DNA of 64,000 nucleotides from Thunnus maccoyii (GCF_910596095.1 NC_056533.1:27842162-27906161), one strand, 5' to 3'. Positions 29,898 to 42,464 are shown, counted from the stretch's first letter. Numbers and translations are program-made. The notes: a model not told the origin generated them from the letters alone.

Positions 29898-32800
29898 ATG
29901 TCGTCTCATACAGTAATCGGACCTGCCTTGCCCCCGATGTTCAGAAAGGAGAGTGATGAAGACTCTGATAATGAAAATGAAAGTAGGTATAAAACTAAAC
30001 AAGTCTCGTCAGACGTTGTTTTAACCACACTAATGCATGATTAAATGCAGTATAAATCACTAATATTCGTGCAAGGTTGCCATTTGTCCATGATGGTTAC
30101 TAGTTTTGCTTCTCTCACCCTGTGTTAGTCGCTGGCCCCGCGTTGCCTCCCGGTTATAAACGGGGGGAACCGTCGAGCTCATCGGATGAAAGTGAGCTGG
30201 AGGTGGCGGTCAAAAGAGCCAAGACAGGACACACAACTGGAAACAGGCCTGCAGAGTAGGTTAATTAGTCTGGAATTTTAAGTCTCCCTCCACTCAAAAA
30301 ATATCTCTTTCTTCTTGTTCCTACAGTTGGATGTTTGAGCTTCACTGTGCAGAGTGATGTTTGTGCAGAGTTTCACACCAGAAGGATGTTTTCACATTCA
30401 TCTGCAGAAAGTAGAAAGTTTCTTTGTGTTCACTGAAAATCTAAATATAAGGGCTGGGCCCACGAGCATGATTTGTGACATCACAACTAGTTTTGATGCC
30501 GATCCTGGTCCAATGTTCAACATACACAAGTGTGATGTGGAAACTTGAAGCCTCCAGTGCACATACACTGAGAATGGACTTTTCAGTGAAGTAGGAGACA
30601 TCTTGTGTCCAGAAGTTAAACTTCTGAGATGAAATATATTTACATATTCAAAGATTCTGGCATTTTTAATGAGGGAGAAGGAGGAGATAACATTTTAAGG
30701 ATTATAGCTTGGTAATTAAACCATATCAGATCACATTATTGTTCCAAGTAGAGTATTTTTGTATTTCTTTGTACATGTCCGGTGGGGATCTTTTAAAAAA
30801 GGAAGTGTCAAAACAAACAAAACAGAAACATTTGTCTTTTGAACAGGGCGGAGAAGACAAAGGTTCAAGAAGAAGAAGATGATGGTTTCTTTGGGCCAGC
30901 TCTGCCACCTGGATTTGAGAAAAGATCGAGATCACCAGAAACGTAACTAAATAAATCCCATACAGTACTCCAGGGAATGTTATGAAGTGAAAATGATTAA
31001 TTGTGAATGACAGGTTGGATAAATGGTTAATTGGTGAAGCTATAACTTCATATTATTCTCTCAGGCCACCTCTGCTGGGACCAGCTTTGCCTCCTGGGTT
31101 TCGCAGAGCAGCATACGATAACGATGATGATAATGATGATGAAGATGGAGAGGGTTTCCCAGGGCCTGCCCTACCCCCAGGCTACCAGGCTGAGCCCTCC
31201 AGCAGTGAGGGAGAGGAGGAGGACGTGATCGGACCCATGCCGGCCAAGGGGCCTGTTCAAGACTCTGTGGCTCTGGACTTCGAGCGCAGGGCACGAATGA
31301 TGAAAGAGAAGCTGACTAGAGATGTAAGTTCAAGCTCTTTTTTTTTTTTGCAGTTTTCATCTCTCTCAGGTGGACTTTCTCAATAGGAAAGATTTGATGG
31401 TGAGCATGAAAATAAAAGACATAACAATATCAGGCTACATAATAACAAAGGTAAGACACTATATCAAAAAATGAATCAAATATGTAAAATAGCTTCTAAG
31501 TCTGTACAAATTAAAGTTAGAGGAGTTGCATATTTACATTTATACATTGTATAGAGGAGGTGTAATGATTCACAGAGGTTACATTTTGTTTGGATATAAT
31601 AGAGTGAAGTTAGGATTTTTTGCATTCTTAATACAGAATTTTCAATTTTTTGAATTTTGTAACTATAAAAGTATAATATTTCTTTTGTGTAAAACTGGCA
31701 AATTTTGCCTTACCCCATTTGAGTCGTTTTTCTGCATCATATATGATAAAACCCAGAACAAATTTACTAGATTATAACAAATAGAGATATATTGTGAAGA
31801 GAAACAGGATATATCTCAATTGAACAAACACTGATCCACTCACCATATGTATTTAATAGCTAGTCTCATATGAGAGCATATGATACAATACAGTGTAGTG
31901 TTGCACCTTCAATATATATTTAGTGTACATTATTTCAACATTATGCTTTAGTTTGCAGTGCTCCCGTATTCATATTTATCACACAGCAGTAGCATCCTGA
32001 GCTCCAGTACCCTTCATCAGACGCAGAAGCAGAGCCTTGCAGTGTGCCTACTTCACTTTCTGTTTTTAATGTATGAACTTCATTTGTATGGTGTAAGGAT
32101 GTCCTGTTCCTTTTTTATGCCTTTTAAAGTATTTCTCCTCTGCTGTTTGCAATCACACCTGTGTGTATTCATGTGTTAACAGGACACTCCTGAGGTGCTG
32201 ACCAGAGAAACATGGATGACAGAGCTCCCGCCAGAACTACAGCACATCGGCGTGGGGGCTCGAACTTTCAAGAAGAAGTCGGGCCCAGAGAAAGGCGACC
32301 GCTCTATTTGGACTGATACGCCTGCAGACAGGGAGCGCAAGATGAGGGTAGAAGATTGCTTGTTAATAGATAAACAACTGTTGTTATACTTAGTACTAGA
32401 AATCTTTTAAAATATCTTGTAGCCTATATTTTACCTACCTGTCTTCCATGGGTTTATTCTTGATCAATAGGAGCGCCTGGAGGGAAAGAAAAAGGGTGAG
32501 GTGGAGAAGGACAGTGTCCCAAAACTCTCCCGGAAGGAGTTGGAAATGGCAGAGAAAGTTACTAAGTATAATGTAAGTACTGTAATATCATCCATCCACA
32601 TTCTTTCTTCCTTAATATAATTGATACCAGATGTAATGTACATTTACATATGTGTTTACATTAAACTCAGGACAACATTTTTTTCTACTTACTCCCTGTT
32701 ATTAGGAGTCAAAACGTGCTGAGTCTCTGATGAGTTTGCACACAAAGACTATGAAGGAAAAAGCAAAGGAGGCGGCAGACAAGCCAGTGGAGAGGAGGGC

Positions 32801-32924
32801 ATTTGATCGGGATACAGACCTGCAGGTCAACCGCTTTGATGATGCACAGAAGCAGCGGCTGCTGAAGAAATCTCAGGAACTGAACACAAGGTTCTCCCAT
32901 AGCAAGGAAAAAATGTTTCTGTAA
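29898..32924 (+). CDS. gpalpp1: GPALPP1, GPALPP-motif protein with DUF3752 (7 exons)
   Basis: Function poorly known; reported as a nuclear, LPS-responsive/spliceosome-associated protein in mammals. Exons: 29898-29982, 30129-30255, 30847-30942, 31065-31323, 32183-32347, 32471-32572, 32706-32924, joined in phase to 350 aa (human about 340). Seen: five GPALPP motifs (IGPALPPMF, AGPALPPGY, FGPALPPGF, LGPALPPGF, PGPALPPGY) plus a related IGPMPAKGP, separated by acidic Ser/Asp/Glu stretches; then a conserved C-terminal half (TWMTELPPELQHIGVGARTF, DRSIWTDTPADRERK, RAFDRDTDLQVNRFDDAQK) matching DUF3752 and ending HSKEKMFL. ATG follows TATGTCGTC without an upstream in-frame Met in the exon. ATTAAA near 33055 may be a poly(A) signal. 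GTF2F2 begins 1.1 kb downstream on the same strand. Confidence 0.95.
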
Positions 32925-34052
32925 GAAACTGTCAAAGTGTACACGTTTGAAGGTGCTGACCTCCAGTTACTATCTGCCTAGTCACATTTTTACACAGGGT
33001 TTGTACAATATGAACCATGTTTCTATTGATGCTTATGTGTTACACAAAATGAGAATTAAATTTAATGTTGATGTATAAGGTAAACCAAACTGGACTAAAC
33101 CTCCATTTATGGGAGGTTATGTCACTCAGTGTAATGCTTACAGCAGACTTTTCAAACAGGTTTAAGCCGTTATAAAGCGACAGTCAGTGGAGTTTGCATT
33201 TCTATTATATACACTGTATTAGGGCTGCTGATATAGGAGAAAATATTACAATTAATAAAGTACATTTTTCTATATGTATTCTGTATATCCCAGGATGTCT
33301 TTGAGATCTGGAAAATCACCTGTTGAATTTATTTTGGAAGTAATTTTCACCTGCTATGAACAAATATTATAGGAATTATCCTTGGAAAGCCCAGACTTAG
33401 TAATTGCTTGGTATTAAGTTGCTTCACTAATCATGATATAAAACAATCCCACAATACAATAACAATGATAGCTAATAAACGCTTTTGGCTTTTGGTCAAT
33501 ATAATTGTATCTATGCGTAAACACGAACAATTCCTGCAATGCCGGATTGTTCAATGCTGCATCAGATAATCTCCATTTAGCCAAACTACAGTGTTCAATG
33601 TTGGTGCTGTATATAATGAGTAAGTCTTGAAACCATGCTTTTCATGATTTATGGCATCAACACATTGTCCCTCGATGCCTCAAACCTTGCTAGTGATGTA
33701 GCCCTTTGTAAAAACTGAAATACCAATGAGTGATGTATTTGGTTTCAATTAAAACATTTTGTACAGAATGCTGTAAAACGCGCTGTTATGCTGCATGTAC
33801 CTTTGCAATCTCTCATTTTGTCTTTTTACGTTGATAAAATTTGCTTTTTGAAAGATGTATGTCTTATAGTGATATCTGTACGTTGAACTTTTGTGGGTTT
33901 ATATGAGAGATACAATTTATCTGTACGTTACCTGTGACGGATTTACAAACTGATTTTTGGACCGTCAGAGTTGCCGTATGTTCCTAAAGTGTTTTACGCA
34001 TGCGCGCGGCGGTTGCATTAACTAGCTATCTAAGCATTGTTTTAAAACCAAC
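32925..34052 (+). other. GPALPP1 3'UTR and GTF2F2 promoter
   Basis: The first few hundred bases are AT-rich and probably untranslated GPALPP1 sequence. Close to GTF2F2 the text CGCATGCGCG (33997-34006) fits the NRF1 consensus palindrome, typical of housekeeping promoters. No other gene seen. Confidence 0.5.
33997..34006. promoter_or_regulatory. NRF1-like site, GTF2F2 promoter
   Basis: CGCATGCGCG lies 47 bases before the GTF2F2 start codon and near the expected transcription start. The match to the NRF1 core (GCGCATGCGC) is nearly complete; occupancy is inferred. Confidence 0.5.
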
Positions 34053-37000
34053 ATGTCAGAGAAAACAGAAGTGGATTTAACTGGTGCCAAGCTAAACACT
34101 GGCGTATGGCTCGTAAAGGTGCGTATACAAACTTTCTAACAACGCTAGTTCATGGGATTCAGTTAGTTTAAACGCTGCTAACATTAACAGTAATGTAGCT
34201 TAGCATCTCCCGCTACTTTGGCTGAATTAAACCGTGCGTCGTAGCTAACGGTGGCTAAATTCATTAACTGCTGGATAGCTAAATGCGTTTTTTTTCATTA
34301 TGCGACATACAACATACACTCACTTAAAGGACGGATTCACAGTTTTTCAAGTCAGTCTTAAAATAACAGTCAGGTGCCCAAATCAACATTGAAACAGCTT
34401 TTTCTTGCTGTAATCATCCCTCCTGTTCATACTGGCCATTAGAAGATCCCAGCACAGCCGTCATTTTGTATAAAAATGTATTCAGAAGTTTATCCGAAGT
34501 TAATATGAAGCTTCAGCCGTCCAAATTAGTTAAATCAATCAGATATCTTTCAACGTTACAGTCTTTTCAGTGCCAAAGTCTCTCTTTTTGCTGCTATACT
34601 TCCATCGCAACTCAACACGGAAACACTGTGCGAGGAAACACAAAGAGGGAATTTGATGCTAAAAGACTGTAAATGTGGCAGATATCCACTTGATATGACT
34701 AACTCAGACTGCTGAAGCGCCAGATAAGCTTCAGATAAACTTTTAAATGCAATCTCCAATATTTAAAGGGGATCTATTAATAGCCAGTATGAACAGGAGG
34801 AATGATTACAGCGAGGAAAAGCTCTTTGAGTGTGTATCTTATGTATCTTAGCCTGTGTGTGTTCTGTGTTTTATCTAGCTGCAAGACTAATTGCCTCTCT
34901 GGAACAATATAGTTGAAGTTGAAAGTATGAAAACAGCCCTTTCTTGCCCTTTTTGATAAAAATAAACTCCATGTTTCTTCATACAGGTGCCCAAATACCT
35001 CTCTCAGCAATGGGCAAAAGCGACTGGCAGAGGCGAGGTTGGGAAACTCAGAATCTGCAAGTATGTGAAACAACTAAGCATCAGTGAAGCGAGCCTGTCA
35101 TGTTTAGGTTTTTTTTTTTTTTTACGTATGTGTGTGTCAGTATGTTCAGGCACAGGTTAATTAAGTTAATTTGTGTAATTAGTCAGTACATAATATGTGA
35201 GTGTAAATTTGGATGATTAAGTAAGAAAATGGACATGCAGTGTGTGCTGATGATGGGTTAAGTTAATGTGAATAACTAGATAGTTATACTGTTACTGATG
35301 CTTTTCAAATGGTTGAATTTTCTGTCATTCTTGCCAATCGATTAATTCTAATTTTACGCATTATTGTCATCTCTAAGGAAAGGAAACCAAGGAAAAGCAG
35401 AGGTAAGTAATGTTTGCACATCACTATCCATTTACAGTCAAGCATACGGATGGACTGCTTTAATGAGAGCCAAATATCAGCTAATTATCATGAATTTAGT
35501 AAACAGGTTAGATTGCACTTTGCCTTTGTATGTAAGAGAAATCCATGATTTATCACCGCAATCCTTATGTAGTACACAAGTGATACATAGGTAGTTATCC
35601 ACCATAATTAATATTGGGGAAACATAAACTAATAATAAAAAAAACAATAGTGATTAACACAACCTTTTATTTCAGTATTTGTTTGTGGTATTTATGATGT
35701 GATACTAATACTTCTTTTTCATTATGCAGTCTATGTAGTCAGTCAAAGCCAGCAGAGTGTAGTTCTTTATACTGCATTTCATTGATAATTGCAATCCATA
35801 ATTAGATTCTCACAGTGAGGCACAGACATCGAGAGTAAAAGTCTGAGAAGTCATTTCATCTCGATAATTTTAAGTACTGTACAAATATGTTTAGCCCTAT
35901 TATACTGCAGTACTGGACACATGATAATGACAGTAAGATCAAACATAAGAAAAGGAGATGAACAGATTAAATGTTGGATGGACACCTCTCTTCACAGGTG
36001 TCCTTCACTTTGAATGAAGAGCTGACTGTGATTGAGGGTATAGAGGACAAGACAGTGTGTGCGCCTCGTGAGCACCCATTCACCATGCAGACAGTGGGAG
36101 GTCAGACGTTGGCGGTCTTCACCGAGACCTCATCGGGTGAGCTTCTGTTTTCCCTCTTTGACCCCAGCTGGAGGGTGTGTTGCTTCCTCATCTGCTGCAT
36201 GATGAGGCACTAGTAATAATCCAAAAAATCAAATGATTAGTTTTCTGTGATGTGAAATATCTGCCTGCTCTACAGCCCCGAGGTAAGTTCTGTGTAATCA
36301 GATGGTGGAGGCGTCCATCTCGCTACTCCGTGTGCATTTTGCCGTCTTCATGCACAGTCTCTCCCTCGCTTGTCTGTCCCGCTTGTCTCTGTGTTGTGAA
36401 CTCTCAACAGCTTTTCCCTAGAGTGTGAGTTTGTCCACAGTCCTAACAGAGCGTTTATAATAAATGCACAAAGTGGATTAGTGAACACTCAACGGAAAAC
36501 AGAAGAGAGCCGGTCTGTTGGAAATTTGTCTTCATCCAGTCTGATCTGTGCTTCTGTCTCTACATATAAGGCGATTTTTTTTGTTTCAGTGTTTGATTAT
36601 CAATCAGTCATTTGTTTGTGGTTTGACCTTTTTAAGTCCACTGCCAATCACATCAGCTGATTGGGGATATGATCAGGCGCAATGGCCCCAACTGGAATTC
36701 ATTAACATAGACCAATATCAACGCAAATCATCGCTGCATTTGGAGTTGATATAATTTGTGCATGGGTTTCTTTGGTTTGGTGTGAACTTCACCAGCTGTG
36801 TCTGCCCTCTGAATGTAATGTAGGTGTTTTCGTTGCTACGGGTGCAGGTGAGCTTGTGCTACTTACATTGGGCAACCAACTTAAATGCGTGTGTGTAATT
36901 TTTTTTTTTTTTTTTTTTTTTAGGGCTGCACAGTTTAAATCTTTTAGGTTTTTTTAAATAATTTAATAAGCACAACTAGATATGAAATTCAACGGAGACC

Positions 37001-39149
37001 TGCTAAGAAGAATTTGGACATAATAAGACAGTGTCACAACATCTAAAACTCAGTAGACTAACAGAAAACACTGAAGGCGAGTGAAGCAATCACTGTTGTA
37101 TTTCTCAAATTGCAATCTACTACATTTCTTGAGGAAAAAAATGTTAACTACTGTACTTTAAAATAATAATTTTAGTATTTGTGCAGCCCAGTTATGATTG
37201 TGTATTTGTAGTGGGACAGGATATCTGTGCTCGCTTGTTGTGAGGGCATGCTTGCTTTGCTCGTGCGCACGCTTGTGTGCTCAACAGAGATGTCTTAGAT
37301 CGAATATATTCGAGAAGCTCTGTGTGATTAATCTTTTTCGTGTGCGACTAAACCCTGGGTGTGGTTCTTACTGTTCGATCCCCTCCTCCCTCCGTCTTCC
37401 AATCCCTATATTTTTATTTTCACCATCCCTCCCTCCCTCCCTGTAGGCCAGTCAGAAGAAAGATCTGATGGCAGCAGCTCAGGTTCGGGGGCGGGGGCAG
37501 GTCCAGGTGAGTTCACCGTTTCGCCAGCGAGTGATTTAGTTACATCTCTGGGAATCAGACGCTATGAGCGCCGGTTATTTTCATCAATAAATGTTTTTTT
37601 TTTTTTTTTATCATAATAGTAACCTAGATACATGCTTCGGAAGATGCATGTATTGACACCAAAAAAACTAGACACACAGTCTTCATGTAGGGCAGCTTTG
37701 CCCTGAAGCAGCACTACGGCCTCTTGTTTTTCTTTGAGGATGACTGTACAGTTCCATGACAAGCTTCAATATGTAGGTTGAGCCATCTTGACTTGAGGAT
37801 TTGGGTGAATGAAAGTCAAGACTGTGGTCAGATTGGGTCCAGAGTGGTGATGGATGTAATGCCGGTCCAGATGTGACATGGTGCTGGCAAAGAAAATGGG
37901 AGATGTGACTCTTCTAAAGGTTCGATTTACTGTGTGTGTACATGAGCAGCCTTACTTCAAAACTAGATGTAAATAAGCTATGACACTGTGATGTGATCTA
38001 GTGGTGCTTTCAGTGATGATAGTGTACTGGGGATCTTTTTGTTCTCCTTGATATTTAATCCCCCCCATGTGTAGAATTTTGAATTTTATGTGATTATATA
38101 TAACCTTTAATTTTTTTTTTTTTTTAATGGCACAAGTTGAGGCACAAATGAGGCAATCCAAGTAAACACTGGTACAGTCTGGTTGTGTCTATAATCACTT
38201 CCTCGGTCACTTATATACTATACATAAATAACACTCAATAGTTTACCCTGTAGTGGGTAGTAAAGTGAGATTCTGACAGTTATGGCTCATCATCACCTTT
38301 CTTTTTACTGGTGTAACCATAGACAGTCTATGGGTGTAACAAGTAAAGCTTTTGTATCTAAGAAAGGTCTTTGGACTTTAACTACAATGCTGCAGTATGG
38401 ACATCTGTCTCTGGAAGGCTGATTCAGTAATTGACTTCTTAATAGTTGATTTGGGAGATTTTGTGAGTAATTATGGGAGGAATGTGGAGTGAACTGACTT
38501 CATTAAAAGACTGGAGAAATAGGTGATCTTCCTGGTTTAACTTATTTTGTTTACATCTTAACATTTGACTCGGAAGTATTGTAATCATGTCAGATGTAAA
38601 CAGAGTCCTGTATCTTGATTGACTGAAGAAACTTTTTTTTGTTTTGTTTTCCAGCCATATCTATAATGTACATCTATAGTATATTTCCAAGTTTGTTCAC
38701 AAAACATGTCGTCTTTCATCCATTCTTTCTCTCTTAGACATATGCAACCACTTCCCCTCTTTACTTAAAGTCACTTGAAGTAAACATGCACTGAAAATAC
38801 ATGGGGAACACATGGATTACATAGTTCTTACTGAAGTTGTGATGAACTCTCTTTCAGATAAAATAGCCTTGGAGGGGGTAGTGGTGCAGAGAGCGGAGTG
38901 CAGACCTGCTGTCAGTGAAAGCTACATGAAGCTGAAGAGGTGAGTAGTTTCAAAGTGTGCACACAAGTTTACAGAATTATATTTAAGAGTATAGGTAAAG
39001 GTGAGTAACCAGAAAAGTAAAAACCCTTGTAGAAATATATAACGCCTGTTTAATTTGATGCTAAAATCACAAGTAACTTTAAGCAACATGGTAGTAATTG
39101 TAGGGTTCTTGTATAGCATTACATTACATTTTAAGCATTTGTGTTTTAT

Positions 39150-39181
<32 letters not shown>

Positions 39182-40217
39182 TATATACTGTATATATGCT
39201 ATGTATTGTATTAAATGATTGTTATCATCTAACAGGTTACAAATTGAAGAGTCCTCTAAGCCAATGAGGCTGTCACAGCAGTTGGATAAAGCTGTCACCA
39301 GTAACTACAAACCTGTGGCTAACCATGAAAACAATGTAAGAAATCAATCCCACATTTGTCTGTTATTTTTTTTATGGCTCATACAAAATATGCTCCGCAC
39401 ATACAACATGCAGTTCACCAATGCATCTCGCCGTGTATTCACCACAAATTTAAAGGCCCATAGCCATATTGTTGCTTGTCCTAATCAATCACTAGAAATC
39501 ATGTATAATTTCCAGTCTCTCCACCCAGATTTTTATTCAATATGGAAATGAACGGGGGAACTAAAGGGAAATGCATAAAGGATCTAAAAAAAAAAATGTC
39601 AGCAGTAATTCCACATGACTTGCAGTAAATGAGCCATCATATGCAAAGCCACTGGTATGGCTCTGTATGGTTTAGGCCTACATGATAACTGATCTGTCTA
39701 CTTTTTTTTTTTTTTTTGCAGCTTGAGTATGAGAGGAGAAAGAAGGAGGAGGGCAAGAGAGCAAGAGCTGACAAACAGCAGGTGTTGGACATGTTGTTTT
39801 CTGCTTTTGAGAAGCATCAGTACTACAACATCAAAGACCTGGTGGACATCACCAAACAGCCTGTGGTAAGACTGTGGGGGCTTTGGTTTATGTCTATAAG
39901 TAAACTTAACTCAAGAGTTGATCCAAGTTCAGGGTTAGATTCAGAGTTTGATAATGTTTAAAATGCTAAAAAAGTATTTATTTTCCTTCTTATAAAGCTT
40001 TTTCTTGTAATAAATGTTTATATACACACATTTTACTTACACAGAATGAGAGCAGTGTGTTCAACTTTTCTTTAAAATGGTCTTCTTTTCGCAGATTTAC
40101 CTGAAGGAAATCCTGCGTGACATAGGCATCTACAATGTGAAGGGAACACACAAGAACACGTGGGAGCTCAAGCCAGAGTACCGACATTACCAAGGCGAGG
40201 AAAAGACTGACGAGTAG
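34053..40217 (+). CDS. gtf2f2: GTF2F2 (RAP30), TFIIF beta subunit (9 exons, one possible cassette)
   Basis: Small subunit of TFIIF; pairs with GTF2F1, binds RNA polymerase II and guides it into the pre-initiation complex. Exons: 34053-34118, 34987-35060, 35378-35402, 35998-36136, 37447-37506, 38858-38939, 39236-39335, 39722-39865, 40095-40217. All phases agree: 270 aa with every exon, 250 aa if 37447-37506 is skipped (human 249). Seen: DLTGAKLNTGVWLVKVPKYL and REHPFTMQTVGGQTLAVFTE of the N-terminal dimerisation barrel, LQIEESSKPMRLSQQLDK linker, and the winged-helix domain ADKQQVLDMLFSAFEKHQYY to NTWELKPEYRHYQGEEK. Human genome order has KCTD4 near or within this gene; no KCTD4 frame is present here. 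Poly(A) signal AATAAA at 40907-40912. Confidence 0.97.
34325..34830. mobile_element. hAT-like MITE family A, copy 3 (right end missing)
   Basis: Begins TTAAAGGACGGATTCACAG and follows copy 2 through CATACTGGCCATTAGAAGATC and GACTAACTCAGACTGCTGAAG, then stops after AGCGAGGAAAAGCTCTTT, so the right inverted end is absent. It lies in GTF2F2 intron 1. Confidence 0.8.
37447..37506 (+). other. gtf2f2: Symmetric 60-nt candidate cassette exon of GTF2F2
   Basis: Acceptor CCCTCCCTCCCTGTAG after a long pyrimidine tract, donor CCAG|GTGAG. Phase 1 on both sides, no stop; it encodes a Gly/Ser/Ala-rich 20-residue insert (GQSEERSDGSSSGSGAGAGP). Joining exon 4 directly to the 38858 exon gives ETSSDKIALEG, matching human ESSSDKLSLEG, so the exon is dispensable to the conserved fold. 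Confidence 0.6.
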
Positions 40218-40935
40218 GGCGAAACACCAACGCTTGGTTTGATGGGGCTCCCTCCCTGAGCAGGCCTCGGTTGGACCTTGGAGTTCATACCTGACTTCCT
40301 TACATCAGGTCTCGAAACACACTGGATTATGAGGTCAAGCAAGGGTCGAGTCTTACAGGGAGAAGTTGTTGTGTCTTCTCGTTACCTTGCAGGAGACAAC
40401 GGGGCATTGGGGAACTAATCAAGGTTTTACTCTTCAAGTGTGCACTATCTCTCCCTGATGTGGTTTCTGTCACAGCTCTGGCACACCCTCGAGGTAAAAA
40501 GCCTCCCAGTATTTCAGTTGGTTTTATCCATCAGAGGAATAGGATGTAGACTTTCAAGAAGCAAAATGTGCATATATGAACCACTGGTTCTTGAATAATT
40601 TTTTAATGTCTTGAGACAAGTATATCCAGAGTGAAAGAGTTTAATGTTTAAAGGAGAAGCCTAAACAACGAAGGATCTCACAGGTGAAAGCTTGCACCAC
40701 TAAGTTACATGTAACAAGGCAGTTATTCTTGTAGATGTTTTGTACGTTTTTGAAAGTAAGTTTCCATACCATAAATGGCAAAAATCAGCCTGAACATGTG
40801 TTGACAAAATTTCAAGACCGCTACTATTGCTGTTTCAGGTGTCCTCAGTCATATTAGCCTATTTTCACTGTTATTTTAAGTTGTTTTACATTGGAATGAC
40901 TCCTGCAATAAACTTGTTTTAATACTTTTTAAAAT
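40218..40935 (+). other. gtf2f2: GTF2F2 3'UTR
   Basis: Non-coding sequence after the TAG stop. AATAAA at 40907-40912 is the first strong poly(A) signal; a second AATAAAATA-type run follows near 40931. Conservation could not be assessed. Confidence 0.6.
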
Positions 40936-41916
40936 AAATAATAAAAACGATTTTTAAAATCTTAAATTGTATTCAAGCCGCATCAAACTTAACGCCTGAC
41001 ATGTTCCTACGGTTATATTGTTTGACATGTTCACAGCCAACATACCATTCTTATGGTGTATACATACATCTCCATTTAAGGGGCCCAAATAGTGAACATT
41101 CCCTGCAGGAAATATTCAAGGCCCCAGTGCCAGTACAGTATTTGTGTCAAGCTTATGGTTCTGAGAATACAGTGTGCTTAACTGGGTAGTTTCATATATT
41201 GCTTATTGTAACTTCACACCATGCAGTAATTTATGGGTTCAACATTATGCAATAGGATCAAACTTTCAAATATCTCCTTCCAATAAATACACACTGAAAC
41301 CACTTCTGAGATTGATATTTATTTTTTCAAAAAGGCAAAGGATGTCAATTTGACACATTTCATGTACATTCATCCTGCTCGGATGTATTGTGTAGAAGAA
41401 ATCTTGCTGGCAGATGGAAAAACTGGTATTTAATGACAAAAAGAAGCATTTAAGAGCAACTTTAGCATCAGGGGGAGGAGATGAAGGGGGGCTCCACAGG
41501 TCCAGTCTCTTGGTCATTACCTACAAGAGAATGAAAACCGTTAAGAAAGCAGCTACACAGTACACTAATTTAAAAAAAAAAAAAAGTCATCCTGCAACAA
41601 GTAGTTCTGCCTCCTGATCAAGAAGACACACTGAGTAAATAGCAAAATGCTTTTATAAGCTGCCTGCTAAATGTATTAAACATTGAATTGATGATAGCAA
41701 AAACAAAAAATCCACAGACAAACTACTACTAATGTTTTGAGCAGGCATCTGTGTGGACTAAAATAATACTTTGATGTACAAATTCAATAAATGTCTTGAA
41801 TACAAGAGCAGTGAATTCAAATTAAGATATTGACCAGGTAAAATAACTAAATGTATCCAGATATAAAACACTACAAACATTCACCTGTGCATTTGATATT
41901 ATTGTCAAACAAGCTT

Positions 41917-42049
41917 AAATGTATTCCTCAATTCAATCTGTACTGCCATGGACTGTAGCAGTCAGAAAGCGCGAGGAAAATTCAGTTTAGCATCTCTTTG
42001 CAAACCGAGAAGCCAATGATGCCTGCTTCGGGTCTATCAGTGGATGCAA
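41917..42049 (-). ncRNA. snora31: H/ACA snoRNA SNORA31, copy A (both guides intact)
   Basis: Read on the minus strand. 5' hairpin: outer stem GCATC/GATGC, pocket strands CTGATA (left) and TGCA (right), upper stem ACC-GAAGC/GCTTC-GGT. Hinge TAAACTGAA stands where the H box is expected but departs from ANANNA at one base. 3' hairpin: outer stem TTCCTC/GAGGAA, pocket strands GCGCTT and TTGAATT, upper stem TCTG-ACTGC/GCAGT-CAGA, then T-ACA-TTT. The upper stem to ACA distance is 14 nt, the canonical value. The 3' pocket is complementary to 28S AATTCAA-TG-AAGCGC and the 5' pocket to 18S TGCA-TT-TATCAG, the targets known for SNORA31 (28S U3713 and 18S U218, human numbering). Intronic, 40 bases after a host exon donor. 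Confidence 0.9.
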
Positions 42050-42329
42050 GTTGAAATCTACCACCAACTAAACATTACAATCACTCACCAGTTTAAGTAT
42101 CTCTCCTGACCAACACTTGGTTGACTGGAACAGCTTCTGTGAATTCATCAGTCTGTTTTCACATCCACAAACTTGAACGTCAGGACTGGAAAAGGGTGAA
42201 AAACATGATATTTCAATACTTAATTCAAGTATCCAGGGCAAATGGGTTAGGTGTATAAAAAGCAAGAACAACTGTTTCAGTTTAGATATTTAGTAGGATC
42301 TCCAGATTAATATTAGACCAATTGCTTCA

Positions 42330-42464
42330 ATTTATCATCCCCTCTTCAATCCGAGACACCATTGAAAGAGGTGGGCAGAAAGCGCGGGGATATTTAATAT
42401 TGCATCTGAAATTTAAAAACCCGAAATACCTCACATCAGAGAGCCCAGGCTGTCAAAGATGCAG
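42330..42464 (-). ncRNA. H/ACA snoRNA SNORA31-like, copy B (28S guide only)
   Basis: Paralogue of copy A. 5' hairpin outer stem GCATC/GATGC is kept, but the pocket reads TTTGACAG and TTTTTAAATTTCA, so the 18S guide is lost. H box ATATTA fits ANANNA. 3' hairpin: outer stem ATCCCC/GGGGAT, pocket GCGCTT and TTGAAGA, upper stem TCTG...CACC/GGTG...CGGA, ending ATA-AAT. The ATA replaces ACA, a known variant, again 14 nt past the upper stem. The two copies share CGCGCTTTCTG exactly, while the hairpin tip shows paired changes (ACTGC/GCAGT versus CACC/GGTG), which favours a maintained structure. Confidence 0.78.

Noticed and set aside
34053-40217. KCTD4 nested in GTF2F2 as in human
   Set aside because: No BTB/KCTD open frame on either strand in the GTF2F2 introns or downstream.
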